From Lentzea cavernae (GTDB taxonomy: Bacteria; Actinomycetota; Actinomycetes; Mycobacteriales; Pseudonocardiaceae): a stretch of DNA of 64,000 bases. The DNA is taken from positions 496,001 to 560,000 of the forward strand of contig NZ_BNAR01000005.1 of the NCBI RefSeq assembly GCF_014653695.1, in the 5' to 3' direction. Numbering within the stretch: position 1 is the first letter of the stretch; each line of letters begins with the position of its first letter. Made by a program: the position numbers and the translations under genes. Shown piece by piece: positions 32,469-40,899 of this stretch. Under the pieces are notes generated by a model. It had not been told where the DNA came from. It worked only from the letters and a program-made list of their open reading frames with translations, and ran no database searches.

Positions 32469-33821
32469 ATGGGAAAGCTTCTCGTCACCGGTGCCACGGG
32501 CCACCTCGGGCGCCTGACTCTGCAAGCCCTGCTCGCCCAGGTGCCGCCGAACCGTCTCGCCGGGCTCGCCCGCGACCCCTCTCGCGCCGCGGACCTTGCC
32601 GAACGGGGCGTGGACATCCGCAAGGGCGACTACTTCGACCAGGAATCACTCGTCGAGGCGTTCGCCGGCGTGGACCGGCTGCTGCTCGTGTCCGCGGAGG
32701 CGTTCACCGACCGAGACACCCAGCACGCCAACGTGATCGCGGCAGCGACACGGGCAGGCGTTCAGCACGTGATCTTCACCGCCGTCCAGCGCCGCGAGGA
32801 CTCCGGCGCCCGGCAGGTCGGCGTCACCGACGGCGACGTCTTCGCCGAGAACGCGCTCAAATCCTCAGGTCTGACCTACACGATCCTCCGCCACCCGGTG
32901 TTCATGGAGGTCCTCGGCGGCCACCTCGGCGCCGACGTCTACGACAAGGGCGTGCGCGTCCCCGAAGGCGACGGCACCGTGGCACCGGCGACCCGGCACG
33001 ACCTCGCCGCCGCCAACGTCGCCGTGCTCACCCAGGACGGCCACGAGAACGCCACCTACACCCTCGGCGGCAGCGAACCCGCCTCGTTCCGCGACATCGC
33101 GAACGCGCTGACCGAGATCCACGGCTCCGAGGTGCCCTACCTGCCGATCACCGCCGAGGAGCACACCGAGAGCCTTCTCGCACAAGGCCTTCCGCGCGAG
33201 GTGGCGGAGTTCTTGACCTCCTGGGCCACCGCGATCGCCGGCGGCGCGTTCGGCGAGAACACCGGAGACCTCGAACGGTTGATCGGCTACCGGCCCACGG
33301 GTTACCGGGAGTTCCTCGCTCGGAACTACCCGCAGCTCGTCCCCGGCCAGGCGGAAAGTCCTGGCACCGAACAGGATCTGCTCGAAGGCGAGTACGTTCC
33401 CAGCCCCGATCCGACGACCCGCGAACAGGTCGAACTCTACGAACGCACCGGCGGCCGCGAAGGTGCGACGATGCTGGGAGGCCCGGTGGTCGTCGTGACC
33501 ATGCGCGGCGCGCGCTCGGGCAAGCTGCGGAAAGTCGCGCTGATGCGCATCGAACGCGACGGCGTCTACGCCATCGGCGCCTCCGCCGGCGGGCAGGCAC
33601 GCCACCCGAACTGGTTCCACAACCTCCTCGCGCACCCGGTCGTCCAACTGCAGGACGGCCCGGACCGCGCGCTGATGACGGCCAGGGTGGCCGAGGGCGC
33701 GGAACGGGAGAGCTGGCTCGCCTACGCCGACGGCCTCTACCCGTTCTTCGCGGACATGCGCGCCCTGGCGGCCGACGACCGCGAGGTGCCGCTCGTCCTC
33801 CTCGAACCCGCAGGGGCCTGA
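32469..33821 (+). CDS. NmrA-like NAD(P)-binding domain fused to a deazaflavin-dependent nitroreductase (DUF385) domain
   Basis: A 450-residue two-domain protein. Residues 1-290 form an NmrA/QOR2-type SDR: KLLVTGATGHLGRLTLQALL is the cofactor turn, with DYFDQESLVEAFAGVDRLLLVSA and TILRHPVFMEVLGG. Residues about 315-450 are a Ddn-like (DUF385) split-barrel domain: VVVVTMRGARSGKLRKVALMRI, then GVYAIGASAGGQARHPNWFHNLLAHPVVQLQDG. The latter bind F420 in actinobacteria. These domains are normally separate; here they are one frame with no stop between, so an NAD(P)H-to-F420 or F420-to-quinone redox fusion is possible. It is the last gene of the TetR-controlled operon. Confidence 0.85.
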   Translation: MGKLLVTGATGHLGRLTLQALLAQVPPNRLAGLARDPSRAADLAERGVDIRKGDYFDQESLVEAFAGVDRLLLVSAEAFTDRDTQHANVIAAATRAGVQHVIFTAVQRREDSGARQVGVTDGDVFAENALKSSGLTYTILRHPVFMEVLGGHLGADVYDKGVRVPEGDGTVAPATRHDLAAANVAVLTQDGHENATYTLGGSEPASFRDIANALTEIHGSEVPYLPITAEEHTESLLAQGLPREVAEFLTSWATAIAGGAFGENTGDLERLIGYRPTGYREFLARNYPQLVPGQAESPGTEQDLLEGEYVPSPDPTTREQVELYERTGGREGATMLGGPVVVVTMRGARSGKLRKVALMRIERDGVYAIGASAGGQARHPNWFHNLLAHPVVQLQDGPDRALMTARVAEGAERESWLAYADGLYPFFADMRALAADDREVPLVLLEPAGA

Positions 33822-33922
33822 ACCGATTCCAGGGCACCATGACAGGTTCTCGCGACGGCCGTAACGGTTGATCATGCAAAGCAGATCTTGTCCGTGGTTG
33901 TCCGACGGGCGGGAGATGGTTC

Positions 33923-35152
33923 ATGAAGATCGAACGGCGCAAGTGGGTCCTGGCTGTGGGCGAGGACGCCGCTCCCACGCTGCTGAAGTTGCTGGAAGCC
34001 GGGGGCGTCGCCTTCGACACGGTGGAGAACCGGATCAACCCCGTCTACCGCGAATACACCGATGAGTTGCCGGAAGAGGACTTCCGCAAGGTCGTGGCCC
34101 TGTTGAGCCAGGCGGACCCGTCGCGGCTGCCCAAGGCCGACTTCGAGAAGGTCGAGAACGACTTCAAGCGGCGCACCGACAAGCAGTGGCAGCTCGAGCA
34201 GGCCAAGCTCGCCGAGGAGCGCAGGCAGGCGCAGGCCGCGACCGAGCAGCGGCTGCTGCAGGCGGGGCTGCACTCCCTCGGCGGCGCCGGGACGACCTGG
34301 GCGGCACGTGCGGCGCAGATCGGTGCGTGGTGGGAAGGGGTCAAGCGGCGGGAGGCGCTGGAGAACTGGGACACCGTGTTCACCGCCAACCGGATGACCG
34401 CCCGCCAGGTCAACGCCAAGGGCAGGGGCGGCAGGTTCAACATCGTGAACCGGTACGACCGCAAGGACGCCGCGAAGGAGCGGGAGATCTACCTCGACCG
34501 CGGTCCGGGCGGCATCCTCGCCCGCGCCACCCCGGCCAACTCCTTCTCCGGCCCGGCCAGCGCCAACCGCACGGACGAGCTGGGCCTGTACGACCTCAGC
34601 GGCACCCTGCTGAGCTCCGCCCGCCCCATCTTCAAGCAGCTCAAGCCCTACGACGAGGCCGTGGTCGTGTTCACGCCCGCACCCACCGAGACCGACGCCC
34701 AGGTCTTCGCGGCCATCTCCTCCCTCGATCAGCCCGACACCGACAAGCTGCGCGAGTACCGCAGCAAGTTCACCCGCCTGAGGTTGGCGCAGAGCAGCGA
34801 CATGGGCGCGATCTTCGTCGACGACAACAAGGACCCGAAGGCACCGCTGCGCCCCCGCTACGGCATCAACGGACGGGTCCTGCTCCCCGGCGGCGCCATC
34901 GTCCCCCTCGACGAGACCATGCTGGCCAAGCGCCGCACCGACGCGCTGGAGCACAGCACGATCCTCAGCAGCGACGCCAAGGCCCTGGTGAACGAGATCG
35001 TGATCACCTACCGGCAGCACGCGGCGGCCGCCCTGTTCCCGTTGTTCGCCCAGTGGGACAGGGACACCACCAGCTATCGCGTCGTCGACCGGACCACGCT
35101 GCAACGCACCGGCGCCTGGATCTCCGACGCCGGCGTCTGGCACGCGGCCTAG
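33923..35152 (+). CDS. uncharacterised 409-residue cytoplasmic protein
   Basis: I do not recognise this protein. It has no signal peptide or membrane helix. Residues 1-60 look like a small alpha/beta unit (KWVLAVGEDAAPTLLKLLEAGG). Residues 75-125 form a charged helix likely to be a coiled coil (DKQWQLEQAKLAEERRQAQA). Residues 150-400 are mixed, with FNIVNRYDRKDAAKEREIYLD, YDEAVVVFTPAPTETDAQVFAAI and YGINGRVLLPGGAIVPLDE. GGGAG lies 6-8 bases upstream of the ATG. It is a single gene followed by a perfect 30-bp palindromic terminator, next to the two-component system. Confidence 0.7.
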   Translation: MKIERRKWVLAVGEDAAPTLLKLLEAGGVAFDTVENRINPVYREYTDELPEEDFRKVVALLSQADPSRLPKADFEKVENDFKRRTDKQWQLEQAKLAEERRQAQAATEQRLLQAGLHSLGGAGTTWAARAAQIGAWWEGVKRREALENWDTVFTANRMTARQVNAKGRGGRFNIVNRYDRKDAAKEREIYLDRGPGGILARATPANSFSGPASANRTDELGLYDLSGTLLSSARPIFKQLKPYDEAVVVFTPAPTETDAQVFAAISSLDQPDTDKLREYRSKFTRLRLAQSSDMGAIFVDDNKDPKAPLRPRYGINGRVLLPGGAIVPLDETMLAKRRTDALEHSTILSSDAKALVNEIVITYRQHAAAALFPLFAQWDRDTTSYRVVDRTTLQRTGAWISDAGVWHAA

Positions 35153-35159
35153 ACGGCGT

Positions 35160-35189
35160 GTCCTGGGAGGCCGGCCGGCCTCCCAGGAC
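35160..35189. terminator. 30-bp perfect palindromic bidirectional terminator
   Basis: The arm GTCCTGGGAGGCCGG (35160-35174) is exactly mirrored at 35175-35189. It lies between convergent genes, 7 bp after one stop and 7 bp before the other. Confidence 0.85.
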
Positions 35190-35196
35190 GGCGTTG

Positions 35197-35826
35197 TCAG
35201 TCCGGCAGCGCCAGGTAGCCGCGGGAGAACGCGGCGGCCACAGCGGCTGCCCGGTCGTTGACGCCCAGCTTCGCGTACACGTGCAGCAGGTGCGTCTTGA
35301 CCGTCGTCTCGCTGATGAACAGGCGCTTCGCCGCCTCGCGGTTGGTCGAGCCCCTGGCGATCAGTTCCAGCACCTCCAGTTCACGCTGCGACAGCGGTGC
35401 GGGGGCCGGTTTGCGCACCTGTCCCACGAGCCTGGTCGCGACGGCCGGGGAGAGCACCGCCTGCCCGCGCGCCGCGGCCTCCACCGCGCGGACGAGCTCC
35501 TCCCTCGGCGCCTCCTTGAGCAGGTAGCCGGTGGCGCCGGCTTCGATGGCCGTCAGCACGTGGCTGTCCGTGTCGTACGTGGTGAGCACGAGCACCCGTG
35601 ACGGCACCCCGCGCTTCGCCAGCTCCCTGATGGCGGTGACCCCGTCGGTGCCGGGCATCCGGAGGTCCATGAGGATCACGTCGGGGCGCAGGCGCTCCCC
35701 CGCCGAGACCGCTTCCGCGCCGTCAGCGGCCTCGCCGACCACCTCGAAGCGCGGGTCGGCGCCGAACATGCCGCGCAGGCCGTCCCGCACCACGGGGTGG
35801 TCGTCGACGATCAGCAGTGAGATCAA
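35197..35826 (-). CDS. NarL/FixJ-type response regulator
   Basis: A 209-residue regulator. The receiver domain has the acidic pocket in LIVDDHPVVRDGL, the phospho-acceptor Asp in DVILMDLRMPGTDGV and the Lys in GYLLKEAPREEL. The C-terminal LuxR helix-turn-helix is LSQRELEVLELIARGSTNREAAKRLFISETTVKTHL. The start is a TTG at 35826 overlapping the kinase stop (TTGA), with GGGAG 7 bases upstream. Partner of the adjacent kinase; the target is unknown but the divergent-facing genes nearby are candidates. Confidence 0.93.
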   Translation of the reverse strand: MISLLIVDDHPVVRDGLRGMFGADPRFEVVGEAADGAEAVSAGERLRPDVILMDLRMPGTDGVTAIRELAKRGVPSRVLVLTTYDTDSHVLTAIEAGATGYLLKEAPREELVRAVEAAARGQAVLSPAVATRLVGQVRKPAPAPLSQRELEVLELIARGSTNREAAKRLFISETTVKTHLLHVYAKLGVNDRAAAVAAAFSRGYLALPD

Positions 35827-37103
35827 CTTCCGCTCCCGGCGGGAATCGCCGGCACCGTCACCGTGATCGCGGTGCCCCCGCCCGGTTCGGACTCGACGTC
35901 CAGCCGCCCCGCGAGGAGCTGGACGCGCTGCCGCATGCCGGCGAGCCCGAAGCCCCCGCCCGCGGCACCGCCGGCGCGCTTGGCGCCGGGCAGGAAGCCC
36001 ACTCCGTCGTCCAGCACGTCGAGCGTCACCAGGTCCTCCATGTACGACAGGGTCAGCGAGACCCGACCGGCGCGTGCGTGCTTGGCGACGTTGGCGAGGG
36101 CCTCCTGCGCGGTCCGCAGCAGCGCCACCTCGACGTCGGTGTGCATCGGACGGGCGTCACCGGTCGTGGTCAGCACGGCCTCGACGCGGTTCACCTCCGA
36201 CCAGCGCCGGGCCACGTCGCGGATCGCGTCCGGGAGGCGGGCCTCCGCCAGTGCGGACGGTCCCACGGCGAGCACCGTCCGGCGGGCCTCGGTGAGGCTC
36301 TCACGGGCCAGGTCCATCGCGTTCGCGACGTGCCGGCTCGACACCGCCGGTTCGTCCGGCGCCTGCTCGGCGGCCTGGAGCTGGGTGAGGATGCCGGCCA
36401 GCCCCTGGGCGAGCGTGTCGTGGATCTCCCGTGCCATCCGCTGCCGCTCGTCGAGCACACCGGCCTCGCGGGCCTGCACCAGCAGCTGGGCGTGCAGGCT
36501 CGCGTTCTCCGCCAGGGCGGTCTCCAGCTCGGCGTTGGCCTTGTTCAACTCGACCAGGGCCCGCTTCTGCCGGTGGTTGCGCCGGTCGGACATCACGTCG
36601 GCGTAGAAGGCCACCGTCGCCATCACCGCGGTGAGCACGCTGACCGCGGGCCACTTCCACCACTCCTCGGCCGTGATGTTGGCCGACCCGCCGACGTAGG
36701 AGACCGCCGAGACCACGGCCGTGGCGATCACGCCGACATAGCGCCACCGGCCCCTCAGGTACTGGAAGGCGTGCACGTAGCCGATGAACGCGAAGAAGCC
36801 GAACCAGGGCGTGAGCACGACGAGGCAGGCGGTCAGCGCCACGAGCCCCGTGTAGTACAGGCCCATCCGCCGGGTCCTGTGGTGCTGCTCCGGGTGGAGC
36901 GTGTGGAACCACATCACCCACGCTGTCAGCAGGGTGGTGAGCCCGAGCACCCCCGGGAGGTACACCTGCGCGTTCCAGAGCGGCTGCAGGAGCGTGAGCA
37001 CGACGCTGACCGCCAGCAGCGGGTACGGGAGCACGGTGAGGACCGCGGTCTCCTTGCGCTCCCAGCGGTCGAACTCCTCGCGCAACTCGGCCTCTACACC
37101 CAC
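35823..37103 (-). CDS. NarL-type membrane sensor histidine kinase
   Basis: A 426-residue sensor kinase. Residues 20-185 contain about six membrane helices (LPYPLLAVSVVLTLL, VALTACLVVLTPWFGFFAF and others) with little extracytoplasmic sequence. A coiled-coil linker near 190-225 leads to the HisKA-3 motif MAREIHDTLAQGLAGILTQLQ with the phospho-acceptor His, and the ATPase shows AQEALANVAKHARA, LDVLDDGVGF and GGGFGLAGMRQRV. This architecture senses membrane or envelope stress (LiaS/DesK-like). The GTG has GGAG upstream. Translationally coupled to the response regulator. Confidence 0.93.
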   Translation of the reverse strand: MGVEAELREEFDRWERKETAVLTVLPYPLLAVSVVLTLLQPLWNAQVYLPGVLGLTTLLTAWVMWFHTLHPEQHHRTRRMGLYYTGLVALTACLVVLTPWFGFFAFIGYVHAFQYLRGRWRYVGVIATAVVSAVSYVGGSANITAEEWWKWPAVSVLTAVMATVAFYADVMSDRRNHRQKRALVELNKANAELETALAENASLHAQLLVQAREAGVLDERQRMAREIHDTLAQGLAGILTQLQAAEQAPDEPAVSSRHVANAMDLARESLTEARRTVLAVGPSALAEARLPDAIRDVARRWSEVNRVEAVLTTTGDARPMHTDVEVALLRTAQEALANVAKHARAGRVSLTLSYMEDLVTLDVLDDGVGFLPGAKRAGGAAGGGFGLAGMRQRVQLLAGRLDVESEPGGGTAITVTVPAIPAGSGS

Positions 37104-37171
37104 GACCCCACTCCAGCGGAAGTACCAGCGGGATGCACCGTAGCGCCGGGCAGCCGCAATCCGAAATGGTG

Positions 37172-38305
37172 CTACACCACGGCCCGCACAGCGGGCACAC
37201 GGCGCAGAGCACCCGAGATCGCCCAGCTCCCCGCCGCGGCGAGCACCACCGTCAGCAGGAACTTGGTCAGGGGTCCCGCGTCGAGTCGCAGCAGCACCGC
37301 CTCAGCTCCGACGATGACCGGCGCGTGCACGAGGTACACGGCGAAGGCGTTGTCGGACAGGTAGCGCCGGAACCGCGACGTGCCGGCGAAGAAGCGTTCG
37401 AACACGCGGAGCAGGACCAGGATCACGCCGACCGCGAACAGCGCCTCCGCGAGGGCCAGAGCCAGGTGGGCGAGGTCGTGACCGGGCAGGGCACCGGACG
37501 CCCCGAAGCCCCGGTAGCCGCCCAGTCCCAGCGGCACGAACGACACCACCACCAGCAGCGCGCCGAACCAGCCCGACCTCCGCGGCAGCGTCGCGAACCA
37601 GCGGCGGCGGTACGCGGCGATCCCGGCGGCGAAGAGCAGCGCGTACTGCGGCATGTAGGCCGGGCTGGGCAGTCCGAGCACCGGCTCGTTGGTGCCGTGG
37701 GGGACGAAGATCCGCCAGGCGTAGGTGACCGCGCTGAGGACGAGCACGAAGGCGAGGAGGTCCCGCCGCCGCAACGGTTGTGCCCGCATCGGCTCCGCGG
37801 CCGGACGCAGGTGCCGCACCAGCGCGTACGCGAGCGAGAAGATCAGCAGCACTTCGAGGAACCAGGTGGGCCCGACCTCCCACTCGGTGAAGTAGAAGGC
37901 GGAGAAGGACGGCCGGGCCCCGGCCGGGAGGGTGAGGTGGTCCGGCAGCAGGAAGAGCGGGCGTAGTAGCACGACGAACGCGAGCAGGGGGATCCCGAGC
38001 CGCTTCAGGCGCTCGACCACGAACTCGCGCGGCCCCCGCCGATCGACCGCACCGGGTGCGAAGAACCCGGACAGCAGGAAGAAGAACCCCATGAAGAACG
38101 TCTGGTTGACCACGAGCAACAGGTCCAGCGGCACCGCCGCGGACGACGAAGTTGTCTCCTGCCACTTCGGCCAGACGTCGAGGTTGCTGAAGGCGGCCGC
38201 GGAGTGGTGCACGACCACCAGGAAGGTCAGGAAGACGCGGAGGTTGTCGATGTAGAACATGCGCGCCGGGCGCGCAGTGCCGACGACCTCGGTCTGCGGC
38301 CTCAC
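37172..38305 (-). CDS. acyltransferase 3 (OafA/YrhL-type) integral membrane protein
   Basis: A 377-residue membrane acyltransferase. FYIDNLRVFLTFLVVVHHSAAAF opens the first helix and contains the conserved His of acyltransferase-3 enzymes, and LLSGFFAPGAVDRRGPREFVVERLKRLGIP is the second family motif. About ten membrane helices follow. Such enzymes O-acylate sugars, antibiotics or surface polymers using acyl-CoA. The start is uncertain: GTG 38305 or ATG 38260, neither with a strong site. It is 68 bp downstream of the kinase gene start on the same strand, with its own promoter possible. Confidence 0.82.
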   Translation of the reverse strand: MRPQTEVVGTARPARMFYIDNLRVFLTFLVVVHHSAAAFSNLDVWPKWQETTSSSAAVPLDLLLVVNQTFFMGFFFLLSGFFAPGAVDRRGPREFVVERLKRLGIPLLAFVVLLRPLFLLPDHLTLPAGARPSFSAFYFTEWEVGPTWFLEVLLIFSLAYALVRHLRPAAEPMRAQPLRRRDLLAFVLVLSAVTYAWRIFVPHGTNEPVLGLPSPAYMPQYALLFAAGIAAYRRRWFATLPRRSGWFGALLVVVSFVPLGLGGYRGFGASGALPGHDLAHLALALAEALFAVGVILVLLRVFERFFAGTSRFRRYLSDNAFAVYLVHAPVIVGAEAVLLRLDAGPLTKFLLTVVLAAAGSWAISGALRRVPAVRAVV

Positions 38306-38465
38306 AGGGCGGCACCCGTCAACTCGGCCTGGGCGAACGGAAGCGCTGGAGCGACTGTGACGAGGCCGTGCACCTCGATGATGACCATGTTCGAAAGCCT
38401 GCCGCCCGCGGCGACGCGCCGGATCGACCACGCGGGCGGGGATGACGGCGGACGCGGTAGACCCC

Positions 38466-38489
38466 TCCATCCTCCGATCGGAGGATGGA
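38466..38489. promoter_or_regulatory. 24-bp perfect palindrome upstream of the GlsB-like gene
   Basis: TCCATCCTCCGA (38466-38477) is exactly mirrored to 38489. It lies 108 bp upstream of the GlsB-like start in the 292-bp divergent gap 38306-38597. A GGGTAG at 38554-38559 could be the -10 element of a general-stress sigma factor. The rest of the gap shows nothing clear. Confidence 0.5.
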
Positions 38490-38597
38490 CGGCGCAGCGG
38501 CGACGTGATCACGCTGACATCCGGTCCGCGGGCGATTGGTCGACGGTCTGATCGGGTAGCCCGGTGGAGCAGGACAATCGACTACCAGGAGGCTGAC

Positions 38598-38861
38598 GTG
38601 ATCGGGTTCATCGTCGCCGGACTGATCATCGGCGCGCTCGCCCGACTGATCAAGCCCGGCAAGCAGAACCTCGGCATCGTGGCGACGCTGCTGCTGGGGC
38701 TGGTCGGCTCCGTCATCGGCGGCACGATCGCCAACCTGCTCGGCACCGGAGACATCTTCGAGCTCAACGTGCTGGGCTTCATCATCGCCGTGATCGCTTC
38801 CGTGCTGCTCATCGGTGTCGCGGAGGCCGTCGCCGGCCGCAACCGCTCGAGCGTGCGGTAA
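38598..38861 (+). CDS. GlsB/YeaQ/YmgE family stress membrane protein
   Basis: An 87-residue protein with three membrane helices: GFIVAGLIIGALARLIKPG, LGIVATLLLGLVGSVIGGTIAN and VLGFIIAVIASVLLIGVAEA. The Gly-rich pattern and the RLIKPG loop match transglycosylase-associated GlsB/YmgE proteins, which are induced by stress, although their function is unclear. The GTG has a strong AGGAGG site 6 bases upstream. It is a single gene between a palindromic upstream region and a 16-bp-stem terminator. Confidence 0.9.
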   Translation: MIGFIVAGLIIGALARLIKPGKQNLGIVATLLLGLVGSVIGGTIANLLGTGDIFELNVLGFIIAVIASVLLIGVAEAVAGRNRSSVR

Positions 38862-38876
38862 CACCGACTGAACCTC

Positions 38877-38913
38877 AACGGCCCTGGTCACCTTCGTGGT
38901 GACCAGGGCCGTT
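38877..38913. terminator. strong bidirectional terminator (16-bp stem)
   Basis: AACGGCCCTGGTCACC (38877-38892) pairs perfectly with 38898-38913 around the loop TTCGT. It separates the convergent GlsB-like and ABC transporter genes. Confidence 0.9.
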
Positions 38914-38928
38914 GCTCGTCCTTGCGGT

Positions 38929-40728
38929 TCAACGAGTGCTGACCGCCTCGTCGAGGAAGCCGCCGGACTGGTGGCGCCACAGCTTCGCGTACGTCCCGTC
39001 GAAGTCGAGCAGTTCGGCGTGGGTGCCCTGCTCGACGATCCGGCCCCGGTCCAGCACGATCAGCCGGTCCATCCGCACGACGGTGCTCAGCCTGTGCGCC
39101 ACGACGATCGCGGTGCGCCCCTCCATGAGCCGCCACAGCGCCTCCTGGACCAGCACCTCGCTCTCCGAGTCCAGGGCGCTGGTCGCCTCGTCCAGCAGCA
39201 GGATCGGCGCGTCGCGCAGGATGGCGCGGGCCAGCGCCACCCGCTGCCGCTGTCCGCCGGAGAGTTTGATGCCGCGTTCGCCGACCATCGTGTCGAACCC
39301 GTCGGGCAGCGCGTCCACGAACTCCGTCACGTGCGCGGCACGCGCGGCACGAAGAATCTCGGCATCGGTCGCGCCCGGCCGTGCGAAAGCGATGTTCTCG
39401 CGCAGCGTCCGGTGGAACATGGCCGGGTCCTGCGGGACGTAGCCGATCAGGCCGCGCAGGTCGGCCTGGCTCAGGCGGGCGATGTCCTGGCCGCCGACGA
39501 GGATGCGGCCCCTGTCGACGTCCATCAGCCGCAGGAGCAGGCGGGTGAGCGTGGTCTTGCCGCCACCGGAACGGCCGACGAGCCCTATCCGCGTGCCCGC
39601 CGGGATGTCCAGGTCCAGTCCGTTGAACAGCGGCTCGCCGCCGCCGTGCGTGAACACGACGTTCTCGAACTGGACGCGGGAGTTCTTCACGCGCAACGGT
39701 TCCGGGTCCTCGACGTCGAGCACGGTCGGCGGGTCGAGCAGCAGTTCGGTGAACTGGGCCGCCTCGGTCAGCGCGCTCTCCACCTGCCGGTAGATCTGGT
39801 TGAACTCGAACATGATCCGCGTCGCGTTGCCGAAGTACGCGAACGTCACCACGATCGCCTCGATGCCGAGCCCGTCGCTGACACCGATCGCGACCACGAG
39901 CCCGAGCACGTTGGTGAGCACGGACAGCGGTGCGATCACGGTGTCGATGCGCAGGTTGTTGTAGTCCCACGACCGCAGTGCCAGCGTTCGCTGCCTGGCG
40001 GCGCGGGTGCGGTGCTCCGCGCCCTCCCGCGGCTCGGCGGCGAACGCCCGCACCGTCTCCATGTTCGTGAGCGTGTCCGAGACGTGGCCGGACACCTGGG
40101 CGATGGCGGCCTCGCGCTCGTCGACCAGCCGTTGGCGGTGGCGGATCAGGGGCGCGACCACGCATCCCGTGACGAGGATCAGGCCGACCAGCACCGCTAC
40201 GAGCACCGGGTTGTAGGTCCACAGCACGACGCAGGCGAAACCCAGCGGGATGACGTTGGCGAAGATCTTGAACGCCAGCGCGTCGACGAAGTCCTCGAAG
40301 CGGAACGCGAAGCTCAGCACCCGTTTGGTGAGCGAACCGGCGAAGTTGTCGTGGAAGAACGCCGCGTCCTTGCCCAGCAGCTCGTCCATCGCCAGGGCGG
40401 ACAGGCTCTCGATCCCGCGGCCGTCCACGCGGTTGAGGCAGTGCAGTCCGATGCGCCACAACAGTTCCGAGAGCAGCATGAAGCCGCCGAAGGCCAGCAC
40501 GTACGGCAGGACGGCGCCGAGTCCTGTGCCACCACCGGACGCGAGCTTTCCCACGAGTCCGCCGACCGCCAGCGGCGCCAGGTAGAGCTGACACGTGACG
40601 CCCAGCGCGGGCAGCACGAGGGCGCCCGCCGAGATGAACCCGTGGCGCCGCAGTTCTCTTCCGTACAGCCGCAGGGCGAGCGGCACCGCGCCCCTGCGGA
40701 CAGGCCTTTCCGGTTCTGGTACGACCAT
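38929..40728 (-). CDS. ABC exporter, fused membrane and ATPase domains
   Basis: A 599-residue half-size type I exporter. Residues 20-310 hold six membrane helices. The ATPase domain has Walker A GRSGGGKTT, Q-loop YVPQDPAMF, signature KLSGGQRQR, Walker B ILLLDEATSALD and switch His in VVAHRLSTV. All catalytic residues are present, so a homodimer would be active. Substrate unknown; lipid, peptide or drug export is typical. AGAAGGGGGTGG precedes the ATG. It is a single gene divergent from SARP2, with 171 bp between that shows no clear repeat. Confidence 0.93.
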   Translation of the reverse strand: MVVPEPERPVRRGAVPLALRLYGRELRRHGFISAGALVLPALGVTCQLYLAPLAVGGLVGKLASGGGTGLGAVLPYVLAFGGFMLLSELLWRIGLHCLNRVDGRGIESLSALAMDELLGKDAAFFHDNFAGSLTKRVLSFAFRFEDFVDALAFKIFANVIPLGFACVVLWTYNPVLVAVLVGLILVTGCVVAPLIRHRQRLVDEREAAIAQVSGHVSDTLTNMETVRAFAAEPREGAEHRTRAARQRTLALRSWDYNNLRIDTVIAPLSVLTNVLGLVVAIGVSDGLGIEAIVVTFAYFGNATRIMFEFNQIYRQVESALTEAAQFTELLLDPPTVLDVEDPEPLRVKNSRVQFENVVFTHGGGEPLFNGLDLDIPAGTRIGLVGRSGGGKTTLTRLLLRLMDVDRGRILVGGQDIARLSQADLRGLIGYVPQDPAMFHRTLRENIAFARPGATDAEILRAARAAHVTEFVDALPDGFDTMVGERGIKLSGGQRQRVALARAILRDAPILLLDEATSALDSESEVLVQEALWRLMEGRTAIVVAHRLSTVVRMDRLIVLDRGRIVEQGTHAELLDFDGTYAKLWRHQSGGFLDEAVSTR

Positions 40729-40899
40729 CCGCCACCCCCTTCTGACATCTCATGCTGCCCCAGGAGGCCGGGTCGCAGCGATCGAATATCGCCGTGCGGA
40801 CGTGGTCGGCGGAGTGTGTGGCGATGACACGATCGCGATCTCCGCGAGGTCGTTGCCGCGGCCGAACGGCTTGTGCCAGCATGGCATCGGCATTCGGGG

